Both the position numbers and the translations under genes were made by a program. 64,000 nt of DNA from Bemisia tabaci (taxonomy: Eukaryota; Arthropoda; Insecta; Hemiptera; Aleyrodidae), in assembly GCF_918797505.1 (NCBI RefSeq), contig NC_092794.1, positions 1,550,001-1,614,000 on the forward strand. Reading direction: 5' to 3'. Under the pieces are notes generated by a model. The model was not told the DNA's origin. It searched no databases and worked only from the letters and a program-made list of their open reading frames with translations. Shown piece by piece: positions 45,378-57,531 of this stretch (position 1 is its first letter; every line of letters starts with the position of its first letter).

Positions 45378-46486
45378 CAGGGTGTTCGAAAAGTCCCCTC
45401 CCCTCTCTAACTTTTGACCTAATTGAGGTAGAGATTTGAAACTTGGAGGGTGTTCCTAAATCAAAGACAGCTACTTTTTGACCCCCCCCAAATTTTGGGG
45501 GCCCCCCCTTGGGGGGGGGGGGGTTACGGACCCTAACTTTTTTTTTCAAATGGGAAGACCCCCTTTGTGATATTTCGTTCGAAAGAGCATAAAAAAAGAA
45601 AATTTTTCGCGCAAACCCGAAGTCATTATCTCAAACCGTTTCAGAATGGCGGCCGGTCAAAGTTCAAAATGGCCGAAAATTGGCACCTCCGCTATTTGCA
45701 CATGGATTTGCTTGAAACTCGGTATCTGGGGGTATTTCGGCACGAGAAAAACGAATTTGACGTTAGATTTTGAAAAAAACCCTAATTTTTCAAAATGGCC
45801 GCCAGTTTAGGCTCAAAGTGGTCGAAAAGTTGACAAACTCGATTTTTTGCCAATGGATTCACCTGAAATTCGGTATTTGAGGGTATTTTGACCCGAGAAG
45901 AACGAATTCGACGTTAGATTTTCAAACAAACCCTAATTTTTCAAAATGGCCGCCGATTAAAGTTCAAAATGGTCAACAATTGGCAACCTCGACTTTTTGC
46001 CGATGGATTCGCCTGAAACACGGAGTTTGGGGGTATCTGGATAGGAGACAAATATTCGGCCACTTTGAGCCTAAACCGTCGGCCATTTTGAAAAATTAGG
46101 GTTTTTTTCAAAATCTAATGTCAAATTCGTTTTTCTCGTGCCGAAATACCCCCAGATACCGAGTTTCAAGCAAATCCATGTGCAAATAGCGGAGGTGCCA
46201 ATTTTCGGCCATTTTGAACTTTGACCGGCCGCCATTTTGAAACGGTTTGAGATAATGACTTCGGGTTTGCGTGAAAAATTTTCTTTTTTTATGCTCTTTC
46301 GAACGAGATATCACAAAGGGGGTCTTCCCATTTGAAAAAAAAAGTTAGGATCCGTAACCCCCCAAGGGGGGCCCCCAAAATTTTGGGGAGTAGCTCTCTT
46401 TGATCTAGGAGCACCCTCCAAGTTTCAAATCTCTACCTCAATTCGTCAAAAGTTAGAGGGGGGGAGGGGACTTTTCGAACACCCTG
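45378..46486. mobile_element. Family-2 foldback, 1.1 kb, TA-flanked
   Basis: CAGGGTGTTCGAAAAGTCCC...GGGACTTTTCGAACACCCTG with TA on both sides (45376-45377 and 46487-46488). The left-arm interior holds three units of about 150 bp (landmarks at about 45714, 45865, 46015) containing GGTATCTGGGGGTATTTCGG and AAAATGGCCGCC. The right arm repeats the first unit in inverse. Confidence 0.85.
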
Positions 46487-46488
46487 TA

Positions 46489-49400
46489 TAAAAATATATA
46501 CATAAACATGAATTCAAACGGCATGCATACCTATTCGTAATCTACGACCCATGATCGATGCTCATTACATGGTCTTTGGTCCAGGTCTGACATCAGGGGA
46601 GAACGCAATAGTGTATTTTCTTCGGAAAATACACTTAAACCCGAACAATTGGTAGAAATGGCAACAATAGATCGTGTGGCCCCTTAAAATTCATTAGAAG
46701 CAATTTATACGGCCAAAAATGAAAAGTATGGCAAAAATACAAACGGTACACCCCTACGGAGGACGACTAAGAGTTAAAAATCATTCAAAAGATCTACCTT
46801 ACGCATAAAAAAAAGGCCGCAAAAGGTAACATCCCGAATAATTTTCACATCGTGGGAATCCAGATACAACTATGCTTTTTTAATAAGTTGTTTAGATGGG
46901 TAGGATCTGTTATTTACCTCAATATGAATTCTGTGCCCCACTTTCTGAAACCATGGCGTGGCGATTTATCCAATTTTTCCAATATTTGGCTCTTTGGTAC
47001 GATTTTTCTCGAAAATGGTAACGGAGGAAAAAGTTATTATACATGAATTTTTATCTTCCTTTTACGTTCTTTCCTCAAACGCACAGTTTTCAGTTTAAAT
47101 TAAGTTTTACATAAGGTAAATTGAAAAAACCCCTAAACACGGGCTAAAAATGACAACAATGGACCGCAAGGCCCCTAAAAATTCATCAGAGGCCTTTTTA
47201 AAGGCCAGTACCTAATGGCAAGTGCGCAAAAAAATACATAGGAATTACCTCGTGAAGGAAAAGGAGGAGAAAAAAATCAAGATGAGTTCTACGCAGGAGG
47301 GATTAAAAACCTGTTCTACGACACCAGAAATGCATAGATAAAGGAGGATCCTATCTTGAAAAGTGAGCTAAGGATTTTTGATAGCACCTACAGCTTTTCT
47401 TACCCTTTTTTTTACCTCTTATTTAATAACGAATCTTTTGAGTTGAGATTTCGGCCGAATCGGTGGCGTGAAATTTTGGACCCGCTCAGAGTGGAGCTTC
47501 ACTAAAAGAACTTGTTAGGTGCTCTAGGGGACAAAATTTTGATTTCTATAGCTTGTTATAAAACTAAGAGTATGACTTACAAAACCCTTTTTACCAATTT
47601 CATTTTAATGAAGCCATTATTAAGATATGATACTATCATACTTACTTTTGAGACGATCCTCGTAGAAGCTGTTATTTTTTTTCTCCCTAAATAATTGGTG
47701 AAAGTGTTCCTCTACTACTTTGCACTAGTTTTCTTAGGTATTTTTAGTCAACTTCGAGCTAAAAACAATGATCCAAGTGCGTTTTTTTTTGAGATGCGAA
47801 AGTGGTTCTCCGTAAAAACCATAAGTATGTAGGTACTTATAACTGAACTTACAGCTTTCACTACTAGACAGTATCGGGTAACTTTAAAATGATTTTCTCC
47901 AAGCCGATCGATCAAAGAAGAGTATGCCCTTCAATGGTGTTTTAAACTTTAAGAATCCATCCATTTTTTCAAAACTGCACTCATTTGAACCTTTCATTTG
48001 CGTTTTTCTCACACTTGTCCATTCCCTTATGCGTGGTTATTCAAACGAACTCCTCAATTGTTGGTCGACATGCAGGAATAAATTATAATTAACGAGAAAA
48101 CTGCAAGTCTCTAAGTTGTTTGCCGATGAATTCCCACTGAAGTCGAAGCCCGGGGGTCATTTGGCACGAGGAAACCGAATCCGGCATCGCTTTTTAGAAG
48201 TGCCCGTTACTCAAAATGACGGCCCAATACAGGAAATGTGTACAAGAAGAGGGGCGGCGTTTTTGAGAAGGAATGCCCGGCTATGTTCTCTCGTGCCCAG
48301 AAATTCCCAATTACTCAATAGTTCTACGGGAAACCACCGAAAAAAAGCTTTTACACTTATTTCTCGACAGTGGCCGCCATTTCGGAAAAATGGGAATTTT
48401 TGAAAATCACGCCGGATTAGGTTTTCTCCTGCCAAATAACCCTTGGGCACAAACTCTAGTGCAAATCCATCGGTAAACATCTTATAGACTTGTGCTTTGT
48501 CGGTAATTGCCATTTTTTGGCCGTCGTTTAAGAAAAAATGGGGTTTTCCAAAGGCCAATAACAATTAGGGTTTTCTTGTGCTAAAACAAAATTCAGGATT
48601 CCAATTTTCACGCGAACTCGCCGTTATGTAACGGAAATCTGATTTTTGCCCCATTTTAAACTTTCACCTGCCACCATTTGGTCAAAAATTAAGATTTTGA
48701 CGTGAGGTTCGCGCTAAATTTTTTTTTTATTATTATTATTATTCTCTTTTGGAATAAGTGTCCTCAAAGGGACGAGGTGTTACCTCTGATAAATTCACTT
48801 TTTTTTCGTAGCGCGCTACTTTAGAGGCCCACTGAGTGGCCGGTCGGCGCTCGGTGGTTCTCCAAAGAAGTGTTCCGAAGCTGTGATTTTAGAAAAGTGA
48901 ATCTTTTGGAAGTATCTATAATTTCTGAACACAGCAACCTCCAAGAATCCCTAAAAATTTATTTTGCACGGTTGGAACATTTAAACTGCCTTATTAACAC
49001 CCACATCCAGCTTTGGAACCGTAGTTTGGTGCGCGAAAATCGGTCGACGCGCGTAGAGCGGAAACTTCAATCGTCCGTAACTCTCAAACCCTATGGTTCC
49101 CTATAGCTTAGGTAATGGACCACTCGATTGAAGCAGAAAAGTAAGAACAATTCAAAAAACTGGTATTAATGTATCCTTGTTTAAAAGGAATTTTCTCGAC
49201 TCAAAAACTGAAGGAAAGCACATTATGTCAACTTGAAATGTGATTTCGGGATTTTCACTTTGAGCATCTCAAAGTACCTATGCGATTTTAGACGATTTTT
49301 GGTCTAAACCGGACTTTGATATCTTTCTTCGTTCGAGAGATACTTGTATCGAGGCTCACAGGCTTTGACTTTCTACCCTGAGGGTAGTCCGGACTTTTGG

Positions 49401-49907
49401 GACACCCTGTATAAAATGAACACGTACAAAAACAGGGTCACGCACCTATTGGTGCTCTTTTTAGCATTAACCCTGTTCCTTTGGATGTTCATTTTTTGTT
49501 GTATCGGGCCACTGAAATCGGTGCCTTGATAAATCTTACTATGTAACTGTTTACCTATGTAAGTATCATCGATTTATTGCATGTTTTTAGATTTTCTTCG
49601 GTTTATATTTCCCTTGTGTAAAAATTTTTCTCAGTAAAAGTTTTTGCAATGTAAAGTAGAGGGGTAGAATAGGTAATTATTGTGCTTTTTCCTCCGAAAT
49701 TTTACAGAAGGGAGATCTTACTCAGTACCACGCTGGTATCGAATTTGAGCAAAACTGGCTTAGCCGTTTATAAATGGCGAGCTTTGAAATTTTTGGGCGG
49801 GGGATGCGCGGCATGAGGAGAGCATGGCGGCACAATGGGCCATGGGTGGGAATTTTTTTGACGAACTTTTCGTCGCACTGTGGGTCAGAGGCTAAACATT
49901 TTGGATA
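46489..49907. other. Intergenic, no gene recognised
   Basis: About 46660-46760 and 47150-47250 are diverged direct copies (GGCCCCT-AAAATTCAT). 48110-48810 contains decayed family-2 interior (GCCATTTTTTGGCCG, CACTGAAGTCGAAGCCCGGG). A solo CAGGGTG-type right end, ACTTTTGGGACACCCTG plus TA, is at 49394-49411 without a left partner. Confidence 0.45.
49690..49895. repeat. Inverted partner of 44980-45150
   Basis: Reverse-complement counterpart of the segment near 45.0 kb, ending in a CGTCGCACTGTGGGTCAG word from the 50-bp repeat family. Confidence 0.6.
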
Positions 49908-49909
49908 TA

Positions 49910-52525
49910 CTGGGTTAAGGTGAGGTTGGGTAACTGGGCAGGAGTTCGGAGAAAAATGTCAAAATTTCAACTTCATTATTTTTTTCCCATCATTATATTG
50001 ACAGTGGAGGCTACTTTTAAATTTTTTTTAGTAAGTACAACACCTTGTCTAAATGTAGGAAGAGTCAAAAGTCGAATTTCATCTTTCAATTTTTTCCCAC
50101 AAATTTTCAAAAATTTCCCGTTTTTTTCACCCAGTTACCCAACGTCATGGGGTAACTGGACTACCCCCCCTTAATTTTTGAGGGGGGCATTATTTTTAAT
50201 TCTCATTGGCCAAAAAGTGATGTCCTGCTCATGAAGGTTTAAGAAAATGTCATTTGAATGTATATAAACATGTTTGAGTGGTTAAGAATGATGTCGTAAC
50301 AGTTAGCGGCAAAAAAACCCTCAAATCTGAGAATTGAATAACGGTAAAAAAAAATTGTTTCCTCGTAGATAAATGCTTAGAACTTTCTGTATTACTACTT
50401 ATAAAGTAGTATTGTATACCAGGACACTGTTTGGCCACTTTTAGTGAGATTAAGCATGATACATTTTTAAAAAATGAAAAAAAAATTAAGCCGCAAGGCT
50501 GATCTGGGATAGAGTCAGGCGCCAAAAAGTTCCCTTAATTTTTAAGGGTGGCATTATTTGTAATTCTCATTGGCCAGAAAAGAATGTCCTTCTCATGAGG
50601 GTTACAGAGAATTTCATTTGAATTTATATAACCATGTTAAAGTCGTTAAAAGTGATGTCATAACAGTTAGCGGCAAAAATGTAATTAAGTAATGCTTAAG
50701 TTATGCTATAATTGACTTAAGTTAGAAGTTTAGTGTGCTGGGAACCCTGATTATTAGTCTTTGGCACTTAAAAGTCCACAATAGTCAATTAGTTTTGACA
50801 TTTTCAGAAGTAAACAAACACCGAAGCACAGCAACCTTGCAATGGGTAACTGGGCAGGTGCCACCACTGCCACCTGCCCAGTTACCTTGGGGTGGGTGCC
50901 CAGTTACCCCACAAAGGGAAAATTTTCAAGGTAACTGGGCATCAACCCTTTGCAGCCAGTATTTTCATCCAATTACGTTGTAATTACTCACGCATTACAC
51001 AAATACATCATACATGAAGAAGAATTGTCAAAGTTGAATAAAATACTTGCTGGGAGTGAGATATGAGGCTCTTTTCGGGACCACCTCCGGCGTTGTTTTG
51101 AAAAAAAAGCTGTCCAATTTTCGGCACTTCACCATTCACCATAAAATTTTTTTTTGAAGTTATGTTTACATGTTCTAGATGGTTTACGTCATAATGAAGG
51201 TATGCCAACAGTGAAAACAATTTTTGCATTAATCTGGTAGAAATACAGAGGGTACTGCCCAGTTACCCCACCGCCCAGTTACCCAACCTCACCTTATCCA
51301 GAAGTCACCCACCACCCCTGTAACTTTTTCCCTAATTGAGATAGAAGGCTGAAACTTTGGCAATGTTCCTCGGTCTAAAGTACCCTGAGGAGGGCGAGGG
51401 CTAACTTTTCTTTTCAAACGGCAACCCTCCTTTTGTGATACCTCATTCAAAAGATTTTAAGAAAGAAAATTTTTGGCGCAAACCGCAGGTCAAAATGTTG
51501 ATTTTTGACATAATGGCGGCAATTCGGCATCTCCGTTTTTTATCGGCGGATTGGTCTGAAACTCAGAATCCTCAGGTTCTTCGGGACGAGAAAAACGACT
51601 CTGGCATTAGTTTTCCAGAAAAGGCAGTCCTTTTCAAAAAGGCGGCGGTTAAAATTGCGGCTTAGAGCGGGAAGTGGATATTTAGGCTGCTTATCGTTAG
51701 ATTTGTATGAGACTTGGTATCCGGGGGTATTTCAGCACGAGAAGAACGAATCTCTCATTGGATTTTTGAAATTTCCAAAAACTTTAAAAGGGCGGCGAAA
51801 AAATTACGGGATATCCATATCTCGGATGTTTACCGATGGATTTGTACGAAAGTCGATACACTAGTGGTTTTTGGCTTGTAAAAAATGAATCCTTCATTAT
51901 GTTTTTGAAATACTAAATACTTTAAAAATGGCGGCGGAAAAATCGGTGTTATGGCCGGTAATATGGATTTCCCGTGATTTTTTCGCCGCTCTTTTAAAGT
52001 TTTTCGAAATTTCAAAAATCCAATGAGAGATTCGTTCTTCTCGTGCTGAAATACCCCCGGATACCAAGTCTCATACAAATCTAACGATAAGCAGCCCAAG
52101 TATCCACTTCCCGCTCTAAGCCGCAATTTTAACCGCCGCCGTTTTGAAAAGGACTTTTCTGGAAAACTAATGCCAGAGTCGTTTTTCTCGTCCCGAAGAA
52201 CCTGAGGATTCTGAGTTTCAGACCAATCCGCCGATAAAAAACGGAGATGCCGAATTGCCGCCATTTTGAACTTTGACCGGCCGCCATTTTGTCAAAAATC
52301 AACATTTTGACATGCAATTTGCGCCGAAAATTTTCTTTTTTTATTATCTTTTGAATGAGGTATCACAAAAGGGGGGTTGCCATTTGAAAAAAAAGTTAGC
52401 CCCCAAAATCTTGGGTAGACCAAAAAGTTGTTACTTTAGACCGAGGAACATTGCCAAAGTTTCAAACTTCTATCTCAATTAGGGAAAAAGTTACAGGGGT
52501 GGAAGGTGACTTTTGGATAACCCTG
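49910..52525. mobile_element. Family-2 element interrupted by another TA-element
   Basis: The right end GTGACTTTTGGATAACCCTG is followed by TA at 52526-52527. The left end TACTGGGTTA at 49908 is separated from its continuation TATCCAGAAGTCACCC at 51295 by a 1.4-kb element. Joined across one TA, it reads as the usual family-2 terminus. The interior has palindromic arms with AAAATGGCGGC words and open frames of up to 144 residues that are mirrored and without known domains. Confidence 0.8.
49918..51294. mobile_element. 1.4-kb element with perfect ends and repeated GGTAACTGGGC motifs
   Basis: AGGTGAGGTTGGGTAACTGG at 49918 is the exact inverse of the right end at 51294 (22 bp in all), and TA flanks both sides (49916-49917 and 51295-51296). 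The end motif GGTAACTGGGC or its inverse recurs inside at about 50131, 50151, 50844, 50877, 50900, 50930 and 51257. A direct repeat of about 150 bp occurs at 50166-50330 and 50531-50690. No transposase frame. Confidence 0.85.
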
Positions 52526-52527
52526 TA

Positions 52528-52904
52528 TGCCCTTTTGCATAGCGGGTTATCGAAAGAAAGTTGTTGGACAGACTTGTCACGCAATGGGTGACGGGAAGAA
52601 ATTTGCCGGGCGAACTGCGTTTAAATCCTGATTTTATTTAAAAATTCCTAACCATCAATTATGCCACACTTGAACTTCACCTGAGTTGCCTCTTATCCTG
52701 CGGAAAATATACTCTTTCCACGGTGGATGAGCGGGTGTCGATAAAATGAGCAAATCGACTGAACTTCCTGAACCACACTAAACACGCGTTCTTTTTTAAG
52801 TTTTGGAACCCATCAATTTTTGTCAAAACTGCACGTTCTTGAATACTTCACTTCCGTTTTACCAAATCTATCCTTTCCGCCGTATATACACACCTCTTTT
52901 TATC
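52528..52904. other. Spacer, nothing recognised
   Basis: About 52800-52880 resembles 47945-48020 (TCAAAACTGCACnnnnTTGAA), a diverged dispersed repeat. No gene. Confidence 0.35.
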
Positions 52905-53500
52905 CTGTTTACTTTAACAAGAAAAGAATTTACAACGCCACAATTAAACGTGTTTTAACGTTCGGATGTGAAGTTTGGCAGCTAGCTACCAAAGAGACTA
53001 AGCCGTTTAGCTAAAGAAGCGGACACAAGATATGCCAAGAGCAACGGAGATACGTAGATCTCTGGAGGATGTCGGCAGGAATTTCTAGGAGAGATCGGGT
53101 CCGTAATAATATGGTGCGTCAGATCATGGAAGTCAACAATGGCATCGTATTCGACGTCATGACCGAACAGCTTGTCTGGCACGATAATGTTAACAGGATG
53201 ACGGAAGAGAGGTGCCAAATACCTAAGACGCTCAATCAGGTTCCTCCTGGGAGGAGACGAAGGGGGCGTCTAGTGAGAGGGGTGTGACAGGGGGTTGTAA
53301 ATGAAATGAGGGAGTACCACATCCCTCTGTGACCAGGTACTGTAGCGATTAGGCGTCGCAGAGTGCCAGAGCGCGCTGTGACAGCGACTTTTATGCATGT
53401 ACTAATTTATTTGTATTGCATTTTTATACTTTTATGTTTGTATGTATGTTGCTGTTTTATACATTTATTTATAGGTGCTTTAACAAAGCTGGGTCACTAA
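52905..53500 (+). pseudogene. LINE RT C-terminal fragment with 3' tail
   Basis: Frames read RIYNATIKRVLTFGCEVWQL and, after a frameshift, SAGISRRDRVRNNMVRQIME and FDVMTEQLVWHDNVNRMTEE. Each aligns in order with the element at 4543-5562. The tail continues past about 53290 through an AT-rich 3' UTR. Broken by at least one frameshift and a stop. Confidence 0.85.
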
Positions 53501-53582
53501 CACCTAGAGCAGAGATCAGAAAAGAGAAGTACAAAAAATTGAAAGGAAGGACGAAGGAAAAATTGATTAACGTTGGAGATTG

Positions 53583-54464
53583 AAGGCACAGAACCTTAGG
53601 CGAGCTTGTCCGCGGCGTCTAGAGACGCCGCGCAAAGACGCCGATGAATCTGCCTGATGATTTTGCGTGGGGACGGCACCTTAGCGGCGGAGAGACGCTG
53701 CGGAGATCGCCGATGGAGGACGCTCCGATCTGTCGCCAACAGATCGGAGCGGAGACGCTGACAAATTCCGCTCAGTCCGCTGCTGTTCCTACCGATTTTC
53801 GAATGTGTTTCGTTCGACAAACCCGCGAATTCATCACTAAAGCCGTGAATTGATCGACAATCCCGTGAAACGATCGACAAGAGCCGTGATTCGATCGACT
53901 CACCCGTGAATCGATCGACAAAAGCCGTGAATCGATCGTCAAACTTGTGAGTCTATAGACAAACCTGTGAGTTGATCGACAAACCCGTGAATCGATCGAC
54001 CAAGCTGTGAGTTGATCGAATTACGTCGATCGGTTCTCGTTTTGATTTTTCGATTGAATTGATACCGGTTTTTTCTTTTAATTAATTGTCAATTATTTCT
54101 CGTCGACCTATCCACGTTTTTTCCGATCGAATCGACACCGGTTTTTTAATAATTTGTCCATCAAATCGGTGTCGATCGATTTACGTTTTTATTTTTCGGT
54201 CCATTCTTGTCGATCGAATCCACACCCTCCTAAAAAAAAAAAAAAAGCGCGTCCAGTCATTTTCGCGGCTCAAAGTATACCGACTGTCCGATCAACGAAA
54301 ATTCGAGAAATTGACAGCGGACAGAGCGGAAAAAATCCACGAATTCCGCTCCCAACATGCCGTGCTCCAAAATGTGAGCGTCTTTCACCTTCGACTCGGT
54401 AGCAGAGTTTTCCGCCGGCGCCCAGGACGCCGCGGACAGATGCGCCTAAGGTTCCGTGCCTTAA
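53583..54464. mobile_element. 880-bp element with AGGCACAGAACCTTAGGCG ends
   Basis: AGGCACAGAACCTTAGGCG at 53583 is inverse to CGCCTAAGGTTCCGTGCCT ending at 54463, with one mismatch. GTCCGCGGCGTC/GACGCCGCGGAC extend the inverted repeat inward. The interior carries the GATCGA repeats described separately. No transposase seen. Confidence 0.75.
53810..54018 (+). repeat. Degenerate 20-21-bp tandem repeat, CCGTGAATCGATCGACAAA
   Basis: About ten consecutive imperfect units. Each contains the palindrome ATCGAT or TCGATCGA. Further GTCGATCGA words continue to about 54215. Confidence 0.85.
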
Positions 54465-57400
54465 GTATTTTGAAAAATGGAGGGATTCGATGAGAAAATT
54501 TTGAAAGTACGGTTTTGAGATCCGAAAGAGGAGGGAAAATGTTGGATCTTAGTTTTTAATCGGTGGGTAGGACAAGATATTAAAATATGTCGAAGGGGGG
54601 GGGGACATAACAAGAGGGGCAAGTTGGAGGCCCACATTCTGTAATAAGTATTGATCGGGTGAAGGATGTGTGTCCAATTCACAACCTGGTTAGCTTTACT
54701 TGATCCTCACGTGCTAGACAAGGAAGTTGAGGAAATCTGGATGCTGGAGGTTTCTCATGTTGGCAGTATACTGCCCGCTCTTGTTGCCAATTCTTGGAGA
54801 TTTCTATTGTTGTTTTATAGGTACATTTATATGTTGGTGCTTTATCAAAGCTAGACCATTATACTCTGATTTCTTAAATGTTCTGTCTGCCTTCCAAACT
54901 CTGATGTATGTATGTATGTCTGTATCCTTACCTCGGAAAAAGTTAGTGGAGGGAGGGAGGAGACTTTTCTATAAAGCTAGGTATGTACCTACGTAGGAAG
55001 GAAATTTACGTTAGAAACAGTCCTGTATGTTACCTACTCCTGTTTTTACACTGTCCGGCACAGCTGGGGCAACGACTTCGTCACTACTAACCAACATATC
55101 AACGTTCACGTCGCATGAAATAAGTAAGGGGATAGGGCGATAAAGTGATATTTGTCATACATCTACAAGTGGGAGATTGAGAAAATCGCAATGACCGTGG
55201 CGGTAGTAGGAGTCGTCTATTCGTGTCTCCTTCCAAGGGCGCAAAGATGACACTGTGCGCAACGTCTAGAAATCATAATACTTTGCGAGTGAAATGAAAT
55301 TAGTTCGGAACTCCGTGGAGAGATTGACGACTTGTTAAACCCCTGTTGTGGAGGTGGTTGATAGCGAGGAGCGGAGGGATGTCTAAATTTAACCTCACCT
55401 CGTGGGTCTTATCTGGAGGATGCTTGAACGTTTCGCTGAAATAGTTTCTTCGCCCTTCTAGTGACGGCTTTCTGCCGGTCCAATCTTTTAGTGACAATTC
55501 TTGGACTTTTTTGTTCTTCTTTTGTTCATGTAGACATGTGAGGGTGAGGGAGGGTGTGTGTGTGTGTGTGTGTTTTGTTCATTAGCACTGCCGTGCTTGA
55601 TCGTAAGAAACTGACGTCCTGATGATCAAGTTTTTATGTCGAAAGGTAAGTGTTCTGCTGTGAGCTAGTAATTTTGGCTGTTCGTTGAAAAGTCGTTTGG
55701 TTAGCGAGAAGGTTACAGAATTTTAGTTACCCACTCCTACATTTATACATAAGTTTCAAGTCAGGCAAAATGTGCTCAGCTTAAGGTGAATCTATACCTG
55801 AAGGAAGAAAATGAAGGTGTTGAAAATTTTTTGCTAAATTACTACTCACGAGTAGGTACTTACAGTTTCCAATTTCGGCACCCGATGGATCTACTATAGG
55901 TACGCCGAGGCACAATCGCTGCTTACCGAAGAATCTGTCCTGTAAATCCTAAAATAAATTTTCAATTAAGATAAGGTGGAATATTCCCTTCACTTGGTCA
56001 AGTTGAATGGTCAATGTTGGCTTTCAGATCCTCTCAGCTTTATACAAATTTTACAAATAAGAATTTTTCTGGGAAGAAATAGCTGACTTGTACCTCTAAG
56101 CGTTATGGATCCTTTCTCTGGTATGAGTTCAAAGTGAAACGAGTATAAAAGCAAAGTATGTTCGATATCTCCAATCTCCAAGTTCGCTAATTCCCGCTGT
56201 AGATTAAAGATCGAAACTCAACATTGTTGAGTAAGGGGCAAACATTAGTCCAGGGTCATATCTACATTACTGTATGACCAGGAGCACCCCAAAGTTGTTG
56301 ATCCACACAACCATCGTATTGATAACAACAATTGTTGTAACAATACAATTTTACTAGTCATGTACAAACAAAGGAAGAGAGTTCCCAAACCCGCAACAAG
56401 ATACAAAACATCACCAGAGCATCAACAATTTACCACCTGAATAACTAAAAATGAGCATGTTTAGTGACTTTTAAGTTCTGCATTTTAAATATAAGCAGAA
56501 ATTGCCCGTATAGTAACTCACTATAAGCGAGTCAAAAGCTAAGTACCTATATTTAGTTGCCTTAGAGTGGACCGACTAATTTAAAAATGGTCTCTAGGCG
56601 GCAAAAGAAGAGATTCTCGGTTTCTAGAGCAGATTCCTTGATTTTCCCTGAAATTTTTCATGCCCTGTTAAATCCCGGGTTTCTCTGTCTTAGACGCGAA
56701 GCTTAAACGATCTTCAACAACAATAAATTGTATTCTTCTTCAATCACATAGTTGTACCTACCTTTACATTTAAAACCGCTAAAAACTTAACTGGCGACAC
56801 TAGCTATTATTGCCAATTCCCGTTAACGGGAAATCACACTTCAACGGGTGATGGTGTGACTTTGTCACTTGCCACAAGTCCATTTACAGCTACAGAGCTT
56901 ACCATGTAGGTCTTACAAAAAGCCTTTCCTAAAGGAGTTTCTCCGATTCGGAATCCCGCTTTACCACGATAATCTAAATGCTTTCATTTAAAACTATGTG
57001 TTTGACACTAAAAGGAACAACGATCTCTTTTATTTAAGGTAAGGAAATTCCTGCAACTGCACTGCGCAGGGGGCATAGGAGCGCCATAAGAGTGACTTGT
57101 TATGAGCATTTTTCAGTGTACCTAAAAGTCGCAAGAAGTTGAAACAATGTTGGTTAAAAGTTGAAACCAATAAGTTGCAACTCTCTGTCAACTTGTGGTC
57201 GATAAGTGCCGATTTTCGGCGATCTGATCGGAAGAAAAGTTGCAACTTATAGCAATTGTATTGCACGAATCTTGCAACTTTTTGACGTTGTCAGGATGTT
57301 TAGAAATGTTAAACAATTTCGTCAACATGTCAAATTTCGCGAATTTTACCGCAACTTTGCCAAAATTCTCAAAAAGGGTTGTTTTTCAAACGTGAAAGTT

Positions 57401-57531
57401 TCGAATTTTACGGACGACGCCAAAATTCTCAAAAAGTCGGGACATGCAACTACTCGGCCGAAATCTCGGAAACAATGAATTTTTCTAACGTTGTGGAAGA
57501 CGGAAATTTAAAATTTTACAAATGGTGCCAA
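54465..57531. other. Intergenic, few features
   Basis: 54666-54860 resembles a LINE 3' tail (GGTGCTTTATCAAAGCTAG, compare 53472-53492), weakly supported. A (TG)n tract is at about 55555-55572. About 57120-57200 has AAGTTGAAAC-like words. No coding gene recognised. Confidence 0.4.

Noticed and set aside
54086..54493. A 135-residue frame at the 53583-54464 element
   Set aside because: It covers the GATCGA repeat and an A-run and ends at the inverted terminus. Composition explains the open frame.
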